Source: Pseudoxanthomonas beigongshangi | Lineage (GTDB): Bacteria > Pseudomonadota > Gammaproteobacteria > Xanthomonadales > Xanthomonadaceae | DNA length: 64,000 nt | Direction: 5' to 3' | NCBI RefSeq assembly: GCF_016820515.1 | Contig: NZ_JADHDV010000003.1 | Span: forward strand, 1-64,000 | Shown: positions 19,587-29,292 of the stretch, one piece after another | Numbering within the stretch: the stretch's first letter is position 1 | How the letters are laid out: each line of letters starts with the position of its first letter | The notes under the pieces: generated by a model | Told to the model about the DNA's origin: nothing | Seen by the model: the letters and a program-made list of their open reading frames with translations, nothing else | The model's database searches: none | Translations under genes and position numbers: made by a program

Positions 19587-20825
19587 ATGCCCGCAATGCC
19601 CGGTACCGCCTCCCCGACCCTGCAGGACAGCGGCGCGCAACGCTACCGGCTGGCATTCATCCTGGTGACCTGCCTGTTCTTCCTGTGGGGCTTCTCCTAC
19701 GGGCTGCTGGACGTGCTCAACAAGCATTTCCAGGAAACCCTGGACATCACCCGTGCACGCTCGGCGCTGCTGCAGGCCGCCTACTTCGGTGCCTACTTCC
19801 TGATGGCACTGCCGGCGGCGGCGCTGATGGAACGGCATGGCTACAAGACCGGCATCCTGCTCGGCCTGGGCCTGTTCGCTTGCGGTGCGCTGCTGTTCAT
19901 TCCCGCCACCCGCGCCGGCGTGTTCGAGTACTTCCTGTTCGCCCTGTTCGTGATCGCCTGCGGGCTGGCCTGCCTGGAAACCGCGGCCAATCCCTACGTC
20001 ACGGTGCTGGGTCCAGCCGGTGATTCGGAACGGCGGATAAACCTGTCGCAGTCATTCAATGGACTGGGTACGTTTATCGCCCCGTTCATCGCCGGCGAGT
20101 TGTTCTTCGGCGACTCGGAGTCGGGGATTTCCGGCAGTCATGGCGTTCAGCTTATTTACGTCGCCACCGCGCTGGTGGTCATCGCCATCGCAGTGCTGAT
20201 CTGGCGAACGCGGATGCCGGAAATTTCCAACGATGTCTCGGCCGCCACGAATCCAGCGCCCGCTGTGCCGCTGTTCTCCCAACGTCATTTCGTGTTCGCG
20301 GTGGTGGCCCAGTTCTTCTATGTCGCCGCGCAGGTCGGCGCGGGCGCGTTCTTCATCAACTACGCGGTGGATCACATCCCTGGTCTGTCCTCCAAGCACG
20401 CCTCTCACCTGCTGTCGGTTGCGCTGGGCTGTTTCGTGGCAGGTCGCTTCCTCACCACCCTGCTGATGCGCATGATCTCGCCCGCACGTGTGCTCAGCGT
20501 GTACGCGGTGATCAACATCCTGCTGTGCGGCGTCGTCATCGCCGGCATGGGCAAGGTCTCGGTCGCCGCCCTCATCGCCGTGTTCTTCTTCATGTCGATG
20601 ATGTTCCCGACCATCTTCGCGCTGGGCATCAAGGGCCTGGGCGCGCAGACCAAGCGCGGCGCCAGCTTCATCATCATGGCCATCGTCGGCGGCGCCATCG
20701 TGCCGTGGTTCATGGGCCGGCTGGCGGATGTCGCCGGCATCGAGACCGCGTTCTGGATTCCCGCCTTCTGCTTCCTGGTGGTCGCGCTGTACGGTGTTTA
20801 CGCGCGCCGCCACCCGCAGTCCTGA
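19587..20825 (+). CDS. fucP: L-fucose permease, MFS (FHS family)
   Basis: The 412-residue major facilitator protein has about twelve membrane segments. LFFLWGFSYGLLDVLNKHFQ near 30-50 is the FucP/FHS signature with its family aspartate, and NLSQSFNGLGTFIAP and ETAANPYVTVLG are also diagnostic. FucP imports L-fucose with protons across the inner membrane. It sits eighth in the operon, so uptake and catabolism are co-transcribed. Related members take glucose or galactose; the operon makes fucose the likely substrate. AGGAGC lies upstream of the ATG. Confidence 0.9.
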   Translation: MPAMPGTASPTLQDSGAQRYRLAFILVTCLFFLWGFSYGLLDVLNKHFQETLDITRARSALLQAAYFGAYFLMALPAAALMERHGYKTGILLGLGLFACGALLFIPATRAGVFEYFLFALFVIACGLACLETAANPYVTVLGPAGDSERRINLSQSFNGLGTFIAPFIAGELFFGDSESGISGSHGVQLIYVATALVVIAIAVLIWRTRMPEISNDVSAATNPAPAVPLFSQRHFVFAVVAQFFYVAAQVGAGAFFINYAVDHIPGLSSKHASHLLSVALGCFVAGRFLTTLLMRMISPARVLSVYAVINILLCGVVIAGMGKVSVAALIAVFFFMSMMFPTIFALGIKGLGAQTKRGASFIIMAIVGGAIVPWFMGRLADVAGIETAFWIPAFCFLVVALYGVYARRHPQS

Positions 20826-20853
20826 CCGTACTTCGACCCGAACCGTTTCCATC

Positions 20854-21996
20854 ATGACCCCGATCACCTGCAACGAGGATCTCCGCCAGCTGGCGATGCG
20901 CCGCGCGCCGCGCGCGATCTTCGACTACGTCGACCGTGGCTCGTATGACGAGCACACCCTCAACGGCAATCGTCGCGCGCTGGACGCGCTGATGCTGCGC
21001 CAGCGGGTGATGATCGATGTGGACCAGCGATCGCTGGCCACCACCATGGCCGGCGAGGCGGTGAGCATGCCGGTGGGATTGGCGCCGACCGGGTTGACCG
21101 GCATCCTCCACGCGGACGGCGAAATCCTCGCCGCGCGCGCGGCCCAGGCCGCCGGCGTGCCGTTCACCCTCAGCACGGTGTCGATCTGCTCCATCGAGGC
21201 GGTGCGCGCGGCGGTGGAAAAGCCGTTCTGGTTCCAGCTGTACGTGATGCGCGATCGCGATTTCGCCGCATCGCTGATCCAGCGCGCAAAGACCGCGCAA
21301 TGCTCCGCGCTGGTGCTCACGGCCGATTTGCAGATCCAGGGCCAGCGCCATCGCGACATCAAGAATGGCCTGACCGTGCCGCCCAGACTGACCGTGGGCA
21401 ACGCGCTGGATCTGCTGCGCCGACCGCGCTGGGCGTGGGGCATGCTGCGCACGCCGCACCGCAATTTCGGCAACCTGGCCGGTTTCATTTCCGGCGGCGG
21501 CAAGGGCATGACCACGCTGTCGCAATGGATCGGCAGTCAGTTCGATCCCACCCTCAGTTGGCAGGACGTGGCCTGGGTGCGTTCGCTGTGGCCGGGCAAG
21601 CTGATTGTGAAGGGCATCCTGGACGCGGACGACGCGCGTGCGGCGGTCGATGCCGGTGCGGATGTGATCGTGGTGTCCAACCATGGTGGCCGCCAGCTCG
21701 ATTCCGCGCCGCCGGCGATCCTCGCCTTGCCGCAGGTGGTGGCGGCGGTCGGCGACCGCTGCGAGATCTGGTTCGACAGCGGCGTGCGCAGCGGCCAGGA
21801 CGTGCTCAAGGCGCTGGCGCTGGGTGCGCGCGCCACGCTGATCGGCAAGGCCTTCCTGTACGGCCTGGGTGCGATGGGCGAACGCGGCGTCACCACCGCG
21901 CTGGACCTGATCCGCCGCGAGCTGGACGTGAGCATGGCGCTGACCGGCACCCGCGACGTGCGCGAGATCGGTCCGCAGGTGTTGTGGCGGCCCTAG
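20854..21996 (+). CDS. lldD: FMN-dependent L-lactate dehydrogenase (LldD-type alpha-hydroxyacid dehydrogenase)
   Basis: The 380-residue TIM-barrel flavoprotein has FDYVDRGSYDE near 23-33, LAPTGLTGILHADGE around 78-92, WFQLYV at about 130 and the catalytic SNHGGRQLD histidine and arginine. It oxidises L-2-hydroxyacids, delivering electrons to quinone or another acceptor. As the last gene of the operon it should convert the L-lactate made by the diketofuconate hydrolase to pyruvate, completing the route. The ATG at 20854 is chosen because upstream in-frame codons overlap fucP. A weak Shine-Dalgarno precedes it. Confidence 0.87.
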   Translation: MTPITCNEDLRQLAMRRAPRAIFDYVDRGSYDEHTLNGNRRALDALMLRQRVMIDVDQRSLATTMAGEAVSMPVGLAPTGLTGILHADGEILAARAAQAAGVPFTLSTVSICSIEAVRAAVEKPFWFQLYVMRDRDFAASLIQRAKTAQCSALVLTADLQIQGQRHRDIKNGLTVPPRLTVGNALDLLRRPRWAWGMLRTPHRNFGNLAGFISGGGKGMTTLSQWIGSQFDPTLSWQDVAWVRSLWPGKLIVKGILDADDARAAVDAGADVIVVSNHGGRQLDSAPPAILALPQVVAAVGDRCEIWFDSGVRSGQDVLKALALGARATLIGKAFLYGLGAMGERGVTTALDLIRRELDVSMALTGTRDVREIGPQVLWRP

Positions 21997-22015
21997 GGTC
22001 GACGGCTGCCCGGCG

Positions 22016-22780
22016 TCAGCGCTCGCCGCCGGAGAAGATCCGGATCACCGAATCCAGATGCCGTTCCATCGCGGCGCGCGCGGCGTCCGGATCCCGATCG
22101 CGGATCGCGTCGACGATGGCTTCGTGCTCCAGCTCCGAGCGGCGCGGCATGTCTTCCACCGTGTAAAGGGCCTGCACGCGCTGGAACATGGCGCCGTACT
22201 GGTGGCCCAGCAGGTGCCGGATCAGCAGCGAATAGGCGGGGTTGCCGCTGGCGTCGGCGATGCGGATATGCAGCAGCCGATCACCGGGATGGGTGGTGGA
22301 GGCGTGCTGGTTGTCGGCGATATTGCGCTGCAGAGCTTCCTCGATGCCGGCGATCTGATCGTCGGTGGCGTTCTCGGCCGCCAGCGCGGCGGTTTCCGGT
22401 TCCACCAGCCGGCGGGCGCTCAGCAGCGAGAACGGCGGGATTTCGGCATCGAAATCGGCCACCACGCCCAGTTCCGGATCCAGTGTCCACGGGTTGAGCT
22501 GGCGGGCGCGATCCAGCGCATGTTCGACCGGCGGGGCTTCATCCGCGTCCGGCCCCACCACGCTGACCCCATCGCCCACCCGGACCCGCACCAGGCCCAG
22601 CACCTCCAGCGCGATCAGCGCCTCGCGCAGCGAGGTGCGGCTGACCCCGAACTGCTGCGAGAGCTCGCGTTCCGGTGGCAGATAGCTGCCCGGCGGGAAT
22701 TCGCCGCGATTGATCATGCCGCGCAACTGGTCGGCGATCTGCTGGTAGAGACGACGGTTCTGGATGCTCTTGACTGGCAT
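22016..22780 (-). CDS. FadR-type GntR transcriptional regulator, probable fucose operon repressor
   Basis: The 254-residue protein has an N-terminal winged helix-turn-helix (about 8-80, with LPPERELSQQFGVSRTSLREAL) and a C-terminal all-helical FCD ligand domain (about 100-245), the FadR subfamily layout. Family members bind TGGT-N3-ACCA-like sites and release them with a sugar acid or fatty ligand. Candidate sites occur before the receptor, the fucosidase pair and the fucose operon. It converges with the operon end, leaving 19 bp. The inducer is unknown; a fuconate-derived acid is a reasonable guess. No clear site precedes its own gene. Confidence 0.85.
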   Translation of the reverse strand: MPVKSIQNRRLYQQIADQLRGMINRGEFPPGSYLPPERELSQQFGVSRTSLREALIALEVLGLVRVRVGDGVSVVGPDADEAPPVEHALDRARQLNPWTLDPELGVVADFDAEIPPFSLLSARRLVEPETAALAAENATDDQIAGIEEALQRNIADNQHASTTHPGDRLLHIRIADASGNPAYSLLIRHLLGHQYGAMFQRVQALYTVEDMPRRSELEHEAIVDAIRDRDPDAARAAMERHLDSVIRIFSGGER

Positions 22781-22882
22781 GTCCGGGGCTCCGCATCCGG
22801 CGGGCTTGCTGGGAACATGCGGCGATTATAGGCCAATCCCCGTACCGTCCCGGACGGTCGGGGCCGGCGTGTACCGAAGCGG

Positions 22883-22901
22883 CGGGGCGCACCGCGCCCC
22901 G
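22883..22901 (-). terminator. GC-rich hairpin after the orphan SDR gene
   Basis: CGGGGCGC and GCGCCCCG form an 8-bp stem with a 3-base loop, 14 bp beyond the stop of the minus-strand SDR gene. No T run follows, so it may be a weak terminator or an RNA 3' stabiliser. It lies between that gene and the GntR gene. Confidence 0.4.
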
Positions 22902-22914
22902 CGCGCCCGATTCG

Positions 22915-23655
22915 TCACTGCGCCGTGTAGCCACCGTCTACCAGCAACGAGGCGCCATTGACGAAGGAAGCATCGTCGCTGGCGAGGAAAAGCACCGCAC
23001 GAGCGACTTCCTCCGCCCGGCCCAACCGGCCCATCGGATGCAGCTGCTCCAGCGCGTGCCTGCCCTCGGCCGGGACGTCCTTCAGCAGCGGCGTGTCGAT
23101 GTAGCCCGGGCAGACCGCGTTGACGCGGATGCCGCGTGCGCCGTAGTCGATGGCCAGGGTCTGGGTCAGCAGCTTCACCCCGCCCTTGGCCGCCGCGTAG
23201 GCGGTGACGCCCTGCTTGCCAACGTGGCTGTGGATGGAACCGCAATTGACTATGACGCCGCCACCCTGCTTGAGCATCTGCTCGATGACGTACTTGTCGC
23301 ACAGGTAGACACCGGTGAGGTTGATGCCGATGGTGCGGTCCCAGGCCGCTTCGGACAGCTGGTCGATCGGACCGTCGGCGGCGATGCCGGCGTTGGCGAA
23401 CAGCACGTCGATGCGACCGAACACGGCGACGGTTTCCGCCACCATCCGCTGCACCGCCGCGCTGTCGGTGACATCGGTCTTCACGAACAGGGATTTCGCG
23501 CCCTGCTTCGACAGTGCGTCGGCGACCGCCTGCCCGTGATCAGAGAAATCCGCGATCACCACATGCGCGCCGCGCTCTGCGAACAGCTTCGCGCTGGCCT
23601 CGCCGATGCCGCTGGCACCGCCGGTGACGATGACGACCTTGTTGTTGAAATCCAT
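22915..23655 (-). CDS. Short-chain dehydrogenase/reductase of unknown substrate
   Basis: The 246-residue SDR has TGGASGIG near 12-19, NAGI around 89-92, a catalytic Ser in NCGSIHSHVG, YAAAK with Tyr and Lys near 153-157, and a VDGGYTAQ end. It is a classical NAD(P)-dependent SDR of the FabG/glucose dehydrogenase type. It is transcribed on its own strand, away from the fucose operon and just upstream of the GntR gene, so it may belong to the same regulon or be unrelated. It could be an alternative sugar dehydrogenase; no specific function is recognised. Confidence 0.75.
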   Translation of the reverse strand: MDFNNKVVIVTGGASGIGEASAKLFAERGAHVVIADFSDHGQAVADALSKQGAKSLFVKTDVTDSAAVQRMVAETVAVFGRIDVLFANAGIAADGPIDQLSEAAWDRTIGINLTGVYLCDKYVIEQMLKQGGGVIVNCGSIHSHVGKQGVTAYAAAKGGVKLLTQTLAIDYGARGIRVNAVCPGYIDTPLLKDVPAEGRHALEQLHPMGRLGRAEEVARAVLFLASDDASFVNGASLLVDGGYTAQ

Positions 23656-23778
23656 GTTGACGCTCCTGGCCGTGGGGGCCGATGTGAACTTTCAACAGGT
23701 TAATCCCTGCTGCCTTTACCCATGCCGAGTCCAGCGCCAATGACAGTCGAATCACATTGTCCCAGTCGTCGCACCGCC

Positions 23779-23883
23779 GTCATTCCAGCGAAACCTGGAA
23801 TCCATTTTCGCCGGGTTTCTCGACGTCCAGGACCACTCACCATCACGGCAAATGGATCACGGCATTCGCCGGGACAATGATGG
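23779..23883. repeat. REP-type inverted-repeat doublet in the SDR-cydX gap
   Basis: One arm (23779-23808) contains ATTCCAG-N6-CTGGAAT. About 35 bp later a second arm (23850-23883) resembles its reverse complement, sharing AAATGGAT and TCGC-GG. Paired arms of this kind are typical of dispersed bacterial repeats. It fills most of the 329-bp gap 23656-23984, where I see no gene. A few Ts but no clean terminator are present. Confidence 0.6.
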
Positions 23884-23984
23884 AATGGCGATGCAGGCAG
23901 GGACATGCCGGGGATTCGCCACGCGACACGCTGGCGGCATTGGCTTGCGGAGATGGCGTGCACGGGCACGCCACCGCTCTCCAC

Positions 23985-24092
23985 TCAATCGCTCTTGCGC
24001 TTGTCCGTATCCCGCATCTCGTACCACATGCCATTGAGGATGGCGAAGCTGGCCGCGAGTCCGGCGCCGAGTATCCAGCTGAAATACCACAT
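23985..24092 (-). CDS. cydX: Cytochrome bd oxidase small subunit CydX
   Basis: The 35-residue peptide begins MWYFSWILGAGLA, the hallmark of CydX/YbgT, with one membrane helix and a charged tail (RDTDKRKSD). CydX stabilises the haem site of the bd oxidase in the inner membrane. It follows cydB by 12 bp, with GAGGAG ten bases before the ATG. The gene is too short for many gene callers. The N-terminal match to E. coli CydX (MWYFAWILG) is close, so the call is firm. Confidence 0.92.
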   Translation of the reverse strand: MWYFSWILGAGLAASFAILNGMWYEMRDTDKRKSD

Positions 24093-24104
24093 GCGTGCTT
24101 CTCC

Positions 24105-25259
24105 TCAGTAAGCGTTCGGATTCTGGTCGTGATCCAGGCTGTCCTCGCCGACCTTGCCGCGCATCACCCGGTATACCCAGGCCGTGTAGGCCAGGATGAT
24201 CGGCAGGAAGAACGCGGTCACCAGCAGCATGATGAACAGCGTCAGGTGGCTGGAGGACGCATCCCACACCATCAGGCTGGCGCCGGGATTGAGCGAGGAT
24301 GGCAGCAGGAAAGGAAAGGTGGTCAAGCCGAAGGTCAGCAGGATGCCGGCAATCGCCAGCGCCGAGGACAGGAACGCCAGTCCGCCCTTGCCCGCGCGCA
24401 GACAGAGCGCGCTCAGCAGCGCACCCAGCACGCCCAGCACCGGGAACAGCCAGATCACCGGCCAGCGCGCGTAGTTGCCCATCCACGCGCCCGGCTGCGC
24501 GATCACCACCTTGGCGAGCGGATTGGACGGACCGGCCGGATCCATGGCGACCTGCAACACGTAACCATTCAATCCCTTGGCCAGCCAGACACCGCCGATG
24601 ACGAACAGCACCGCGGTGGCGATCGCGGCCACGCTGCCGTAGCGGCGCGCGCGCCGGGCGATCGCGCCGTCGGTCTTCATCGCCAGCCGGCCGGCGCCAT
24701 GGGCGACCAGCATGCACACGCTGACCAGGCCGCACAGCAGCGCGAAGGGCGTGAGCAGTCCGAACAGGCCGCCCTCGTAGTGGGGACGCAGGATGTCGTC
24801 GAAGGTGAACGGCGCGCCGAGCAGCACGTTGCCCATCGCCACGCCGAATACCAGCGCCGGCACCAGCCCGCTGACGAACAACGCCCAGTCCCATACCGCG
24901 CGCCAGCGAGGGTCCGGCACCTTGCTGCGGAACTTGAAACCGACCGGGCGCAGGATCAGCGCGACCAGGATCAGGAACATGGCGATGTAGAAGCCGGAGA
25001 AGCTGACCGCGTACAGCGGCGGCCAGGCGGCGAAGATCGCGGCGCCGCCGACGATCAGCCAGACCTGGTTGCCCTCCCACACCGGGCCGATCACGTTCAG
25101 CGTGATCCGGCGTTCCTCGTCGGTGCGGGCCACCGCCGGCAGCAGCGTCGCCACGCCCAGATCGAAGCCGTCCATCACCGCGAAGCCAATCAGCAGGATG
25201 CCCAGCAGCGCCCACCAGATCAGGCGCAGGGTCGGATAGTCGAGCGGAATGGTGTCCAT
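24105..25259 (-). CDS. cydB: Cytochrome bd ubiquinol oxidase subunit II
   Basis: The 384-residue integral membrane protein has the CydB N-terminus ([29 protein letters not shown]), with the conserved Asp near 29 that approaches haem b595, [12 protein letters not shown] around 58-69 and eight to nine helices. It forms the quinol oxidase heterodimer with CydA, reducing O2 to water with high affinity and coupling to a proton gradient. It lies 13 bp after cydA and 12 bp before cydX in one operon. Length and motifs are normal for the family. Confidence 0.95.
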   Translation of the reverse strand: MDTIPLDYPTLRLIWWALLGILLIGFAVMDGFDLGVATLLPAVARTDEERRITLNVIGPVWEGNQVWLIVGGAAIFAAWPPLYAVSFSGFYIAMFLILVALILRPVGFKFRSKVPDPRWRAVWDWALFVSGLVPALVFGVAMGNVLLGAPFTFDDILRPHYEGGLFGLLTPFALLCGLVSVCMLVAHGAGRLAMKTDGAIARRARRYGSVAAIATAVLFVIGGVWLAKGLNGYVLQVAMDPAGPSNPLAKVVIAQPGAWMGNYARWPVIWLFPVLGVLGALLSALCLRAGKGGLAFLSSALAIAGILLTFGLTTFPFLLPSSLNPGASLMVWDASSSHLTLFIMLLVTAFFLPIILAYTAWVYRVMRGKVGEDSLDHDQNPNAY

Positions 25260-25272
25260 GGACGCGCTCCTC

Positions 25273-26847
25273 TCAGATGGCCGTGGCCGGCGGGGTGGCG
25301 GGTGCGGTCGCGCCGTGCGGTTCCGGCGAGATCTCTTCCGGGCCTTTCAGGATCAGCTTGCGCATCAGCCATATTTCGACCACCGCCAGCACCGTATAAA
25401 TCGTGACGAAGCCGCTCAGGGTGATCAGGATCTGGTGCAGCTTCAGGCCCGAGGCGGCGAAGAAGGTCGGCAGCACGCCATCGATCACCCACGGCTGGCG
25501 GCCGTACTCGGCGATCAGCCAGCCGGCCTCGATCGCGATCCATGGCAACGGCAGGCTGTAGAAGGCCAGCCGCAGGAACCAGCGCCGCTTGTCCAGCTGG
25601 TGTTTGCTGGCAAGCCAGAACGCGAAGGCGAAGAAGGCGATGAAGTAGAAGCCCAGTCCGACCATCAGGCGGAAGCTCCAGAACAGCGGCGCCACATGCG
25701 GCACGGTGTCGAACGCGGCCTTGACGATCTCCTCGTCGGTCGCGTTGGCGATGTCCTCGCGGTACTTTTTCAGCAGCAGGGCATGGCCGATGTCGCGCCA
25801 GTGGGTTTCGAACATGTACCGCGCGTGGGAATCACCGCGGTTGGCGCGCAGTTTCTGCAGGTTCTCGTAGGCGACGATGCCGTTGCGGATGCGCCCCTCG
25901 GCGCGCTCGACCAGTTCCAGGATGCCCGGCATCTCCTTGTTGAGCGAACGGGTGCCGATGATCCCCATCACGTAGGGGATATGCACCGCGTAGTGGTTGG
26001 TGCGGGTTTCCTGGTCGGGAATGGCGAAGGCGTTGAAGCCCGCCGGCGCCGGCTCGGTTTCCCACATCGCCTCGATCGCGGCCAGCTTCATCTTCTGGTT
26101 CTCGCCGACCGCGTAGCCACTCTCATCGCCCAGCACCACCACCGACAACGCCGCGGCCAGGCCGAAGCTGGCCGCCACCGCCATCGAGCGCTTGGCGAAG
26201 TCGGCGTTGCGGCCGCGCAACAGGTAGAACGCGCTGATCGACATGACGAACATCGCCCCGGTCACGTAGCCGGCGCTGACCGTGTGGACGAACTTGGCCT
26301 GCGCGACCGGGTTGAAGATCACCGCCATGAAGTCGGTGATCTCCATGCGCATGGTCTCGGGGTTGAACACCGCCCCGACCGGGTTCTGCATCCAGCCGTT
26401 GGCGACCAGGATCCACAGCGCCGAGAAGTTGGTCGCCAGCGCGACCAGCCATGTGACCGCCAGGTGCTGGACCCGGCTGAGCCGGTTCCAGCCGAAGAAG
26501 AACAGGCCGATGAAGGTCGCTTCCAGGAAGAAGGCCATCAGGCCCTCGATTGCCAGCGGAGCGCCGAAGATGTCGCCGACGTAGTGGCTGTAATAAGACC
26601 AATTGGTCCCGAACTGGAACTCCATCACAATACCAGTGGCGACGCCCATGGCAAAGTTCACCCCGAACAGGGTGCCCCAGAACAGGGTCATCCGCCGCCA
26701 CACGTCCCGTCCGGTCATGACGTAGACGCTCTCCATGATGGCCACCATGAAGGACAGGCCCAGGGTCAGTGGCACGAACAGGAAGTGATACATCGCCGTG
26801 AGGGCGAATTGCAGGCGGGACAGCTCGACAACGGTCATGTCCGGCAT
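25273..26847 (-). CDS. cydA: Cytochrome bd ubiquinol oxidase subunit I
   Basis: The 524-residue subunit carries the haems of bd oxidase. H21 (YHFLF) corresponds to E. coli H19, a haem b595 ligand; GDESGY and the Q-loop GRQPW for quinol binding are present, and the protein aligns end to end with the E. coli form. Two starts are possible, MPDMTVVE at 26847 or MTVVE at 26838; neither has a strong Shine-Dalgarno. It is divergent from ccoN, and the intervening 226 bp holds a perfect FNR box 156 bp from its start, which might affect it as well as ccoN. Confidence 0.95.
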   Translation of the reverse strand: MPDMTVVELSRLQFALTAMYHFLFVPLTLGLSFMVAIMESVYVMTGRDVWRRMTLFWGTLFGVNFAMGVATGIVMEFQFGTNWSYYSHYVGDIFGAPLAIEGLMAFFLEATFIGLFFFGWNRLSRVQHLAVTWLVALATNFSALWILVANGWMQNPVGAVFNPETMRMEITDFMAVIFNPVAQAKFVHTVSAGYVTGAMFVMSISAFYLLRGRNADFAKRSMAVAASFGLAAALSVVVLGDESGYAVGENQKMKLAAIEAMWETEPAPAGFNAFAIPDQETRTNHYAVHIPYVMGIIGTRSLNKEMPGILELVERAEGRIRNGIVAYENLQKLRANRGDSHARYMFETHWRDIGHALLLKKYREDIANATDEEIVKAAFDTVPHVAPLFWSFRLMVGLGFYFIAFFAFAFWLASKHQLDKRRWFLRLAFYSLPLPWIAIEAGWLIAEYGRQPWVIDGVLPTFFAASGLKLHQILITLSGFVTIYTVLAVVEIWLMRKLILKGPEEISPEPHGATAPATPPATAI

Positions 26848-27002
26848 GAGGGAGGCTCGGCAGCGGTGTCGAGGGGGATTCTAGACCCCTGCCGGGCAAG
26901 GGCGGGGGTGACAATCTGTCGCACCCTGGACCTTGTCCCGGGTTGCCAACATGCCGCCCGTGGTTCGCTGACCACTCCCTGTCCGTATTTCCCCCCTCCC
27001 GG

Positions 27003-27016
27003 TTGATTCAAATCAA
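27003..27016 (+). promoter_or_regulatory. FNR/Anr box upstream of ccoN
   Basis: TTGAT-TCAA-ATCAA is a perfect match to the FNR/Anr/FixK consensus TTGAT-N4-ATCAA. Its centre is 64 bp before the ccoN ATG, suitable for class II activation with a start site near 27050. The Anr-type regulator encoded at 39898-40671 carries the ExxSR recognition residues for TTGAT. The box also lies on the cydA side of the divergent gap. Confidence 0.9.
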
Positions 27017-27073
27017 TGTGGGCGGGGGCCGATGGGGCTGAAGATCATGGTGTTGAGCCTAGGAGCAGGTGGC

Positions 27074-28513
27074 ATGCAGAGCGTGCGGGGTACTTATAAC
27101 GACAAGGTGGTGCGCCAGTTCGCGGTGATGACCGTGGTCTGGGGCATCGTGGGGATGGCCGTGGGCGTGTTCATCGCCGCCCAGTTGTACTGGCCGGCGC
27201 TGAATTTCGATCTGCCATGGCTCAGCTATGGCCGGCTGCGCCCCCTGCATACCAATGCGGTGATCTTCGCGTTCGGCGGCAGCGCCCTGTTCGCGACCAG
27301 CCTGCACGTGGTCCAGCGCACCTGCCACGTCCGGCTGATCTCGGACAAGCTGGCCGCGTTCGTGTTCTGGGGCTGGCAGGCGGTGATCCTGGCGGCCGCG
27401 ATCACCCTCCCGCTGGGCATGACCCAGGGCAAGGAGTACGCCGAGCTGGAATGGCCGGTCGACCTGCTGATCACGGTGGTCTGGGTGGCCTACGCGGTGC
27501 TGTTCTTCGGCACCATCGCCAAGCGCGCGGTCAAGCACATCTACGTGGCCAACTGGTTCTACGGCGCCTACATCATCGCCGTGGCCCTGCTGCACATCGT
27601 CAACAACATCGCCATCCCGGTCGGCTTCACCAAGTCCTACCCGGTCTACAGCGGCGCGGTCGATGCGATGGTGCAGTGGTGGTACGGCCACAACGCGGTC
27701 GGTTTCTTCCTGACCGCCGGCTTCCTCGGCATGATGTATTACTTCGTGCCCAAGCAGGCCGGCCGCCCGGTCTACTCCTACCGGCTGTCGATCGTCCACT
27801 TCTGGGCGCTGATCGCGGTCTACATGTGGGCCGGTCCGCACCACCTGCACTACACCGCGCTGCCGGACTGGGCGCAGTCGCTGGGCATGGTGTTCTCGCT
27901 GATCCTGCTGGCGCCGTCGTGGGGCGGTGCGCTGAACGGCATCCTGACCCTGTCGGGCGTGTGGCACAAGCTGCGCACCGACCCGATCCTGAAGTTCCTG
28001 ATTGTCGCCGTGTCGTTCTACATGATCGCGACCTTCGAGGGACCGATGATGTCGATCAAGACGGTCAACTCGCTGAGCCACTACACCGACTGGACGGTCG
28101 GCCACGTGCACGCCGGCGCGCTGGGCTGGGTGGCGATGATCTCGGTGGGTTCGATCTACGCGCTGCTGCCGCGCCTGCTGGGCCGGGACAGCATGTTCTC
28201 GACCAAGGCCATCGACCTGCACTTCTGGCTGCATACCCTGGGCGTGGTGTTCTACATCGCCTCGATGTGGATCGCCGGCGTCATGCAGGGCCTGATGTGG
28301 CGCGCCACCAACGCCGACGGCACGCTGACCTACAGCTTCGTCGAGGCGCTCAACGCCACCTATCCGTACTACCTGATCCGCCTGGGCGGCGGCCTGCTGG
28401 TGCTGAGCGGCATGGGCGTGATGGCGTGGAATACCTGGAAGACGTTTGCATCCGCGCGTTCGACCGCACCGCAACCGATCCTGCCGGTTGACGTTTCCGA
28501 AGTGCGCGCCTGA
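27074..28513 (+). CDS. ccoN: cbb3-type cytochrome c oxidase subunit I
   Basis: The 479-residue catalytic subunit has twelve membrane helices. The haem and CuB histidines are visible in [14 protein letters not shown], the [14 protein letters not shown] loop and the [13 protein letters not shown] helix. It reduces O2 at the binuclear centre with high affinity. I chose the ATG at 27074 (AGGAG nine bases before it) over one at 27032, because the latter would lie only 15 bp from the FNR box and leave no room for a promoter. First gene of ccoNOQP. Confidence 0.96.
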   Translation: MQSVRGTYNDKVVRQFAVMTVVWGIVGMAVGVFIAAQLYWPALNFDLPWLSYGRLRPLHTNAVIFAFGGSALFATSLHVVQRTCHVRLISDKLAAFVFWGWQAVILAAAITLPLGMTQGKEYAELEWPVDLLITVVWVAYAVLFFGTIAKRAVKHIYVANWFYGAYIIAVALLHIVNNIAIPVGFTKSYPVYSGAVDAMVQWWYGHNAVGFFLTAGFLGMMYYFVPKQAGRPVYSYRLSIVHFWALIAVYMWAGPHHLHYTALPDWAQSLGMVFSLILLAPSWGGALNGILTLSGVWHKLRTDPILKFLIVAVSFYMIATFEGPMMSIKTVNSLSHYTDWTVGHVHAGALGWVAMISVGSIYALLPRLLGRDSMFSTKAIDLHFWLHTLGVVFYIASMWIAGVMQGLMWRATNADGTLTYSFVEALNATYPYYLIRLGGGLLVLSGMGVMAWNTWKTFASARSTAPQPILPVDVSEVRA

Positions 28514-28526
28514 GGACGAGACCGAC

Positions 28527-29147
28527 ATGAGCAACAGCAACTCCCACGAGAAAATCGAGAAGAACATCGGCCTGATGGCCATCCTGATCGCGGTGGTCGT
28601 GTCGTTCGGCGGCCTGGCCGAGATCGTGCCGCTGATGTTCCAGGCCGAGGCCATCAAGCCGCTGGAAGGGGTCAAGCCCTACCCGGCCCTGCAACTGGCC
28701 GGCCGCGACGTGTACGTCCGCGAAGGCTGCTACAACTGCCACTCGCAGATGGTCCGCACCCTGCGCTTCGAGAGCGAGCGCTACGGCCACTACTCGCTGG
28801 CCGGCGAGTCGGTCTACGACCGTCCGTTCCAGTGGGGCAGCAAGCGCACCGGGCCGGACCTGGCCCGGGTCGGCGTCCGCTACTCCGACGACTGGCACCG
28901 CGTGCACCTGATCAACCCGCGCGACGTGGTGCCCGAGTCGAACATGCCCGGCTTCCCCTGGCTGGAGAAGAACAAGGTCGACGGCGAGGCCACCGCGCGG
29001 CGGATGGGCGCGCTGAAGGCGCTGGGCGACCCCTACACCGATGCCGAGATCAAGGCCGCGCCCGAGGAACTGAAGGGCAAGACCGAGCTGGACGCCGTGG
29101 TGGCGTACCTGCAGGCGCTCGGCAAGCACGCACCGCGGGGAGGCTGA
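28527..29147 (+). CDS. ccoO: cbb3-type cytochrome c oxidase subunit II (mono-haem)
   Basis: The 206-residue protein has an N-terminal membrane anchor (about 14-38) and one c-type haem site CYNCH (C68, C71, H72), with a distal Met candidate in NMPGFPW. It passes electrons from CcoP to CcoN. GAGGACGAG precedes the ATG at 28527, which matches the family N-terminus; an upstream in-frame start would overlap ccoN and lacks the motif. The 13-bp gap to ccoN supports one transcript. Confidence 0.95.
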   Translation: MSNSNSHEKIEKNIGLMAILIAVVVSFGGLAEIVPLMFQAEAIKPLEGVKPYPALQLAGRDVYVREGCYNCHSQMVRTLRFESERYGHYSLAGESVYDRPFQWGSKRTGPDLARVGVRYSDDWHRVHLINPRDVVPESNMPGFPWLEKNKVDGEATARRMGALKALGDPYTDAEIKAAPEELKGKTELDAVVAYLQALGKHAPRGG

Positions 29148-29148
29148 G

Positions 29149-29292
29149 ATGGTGTCCGGAATCGTGACCGCAATCCTGCTGGTGCTGTTCATCGGCGGCT
29201 GGATCTGGGTATGGAGCCCGCGCCGCAAGGCCGAATTCGATGACGCCGCGGCGCTGCCGCTGAACGAGGAAGACGAGGAGTACAAGGCATGA
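29149..29292 (+). CDS. ccoQ: cbb3-type oxidase small subunit CcoQ
   Basis: The 47-residue peptide has one membrane helix (about 4-24, with GGWIWVWSPRRK) followed by an acidic tail (NEEDEEYKA), as in CcoQ/FixQ, which stabilises the cbb3 complex. It begins one base after the ccoO stop and overlaps ccoP by ATGA, so all are translationally linked. The gene is short and easily missed, but its position between ccoO and ccoP is diagnostic. Confidence 0.9.
   Translation: MVSGIVTAILLVLFIGGWIWVWSPRRKAEFDDAAALPLNEEDEEYKA

Noticed and set aside
26605-26620. ACCAATTGGTCC inside cydA
   Set aside because: It encodes the conserved GTNWSYY segment of CydA, so the resemblance to the operator is coincidental.
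27032-27073. Upstream start for ccoN
   Set aside because: It would begin 15 bp from the FNR box, leaving no promoter, and adds residues that do not look like CcoN.
27059-28675. Long minus-strand open frame opposite ccoN
   Set aside because: Its translation is His/Arg/Gln-rich without any recognisable domain, while ccoN on the other strand is certain.
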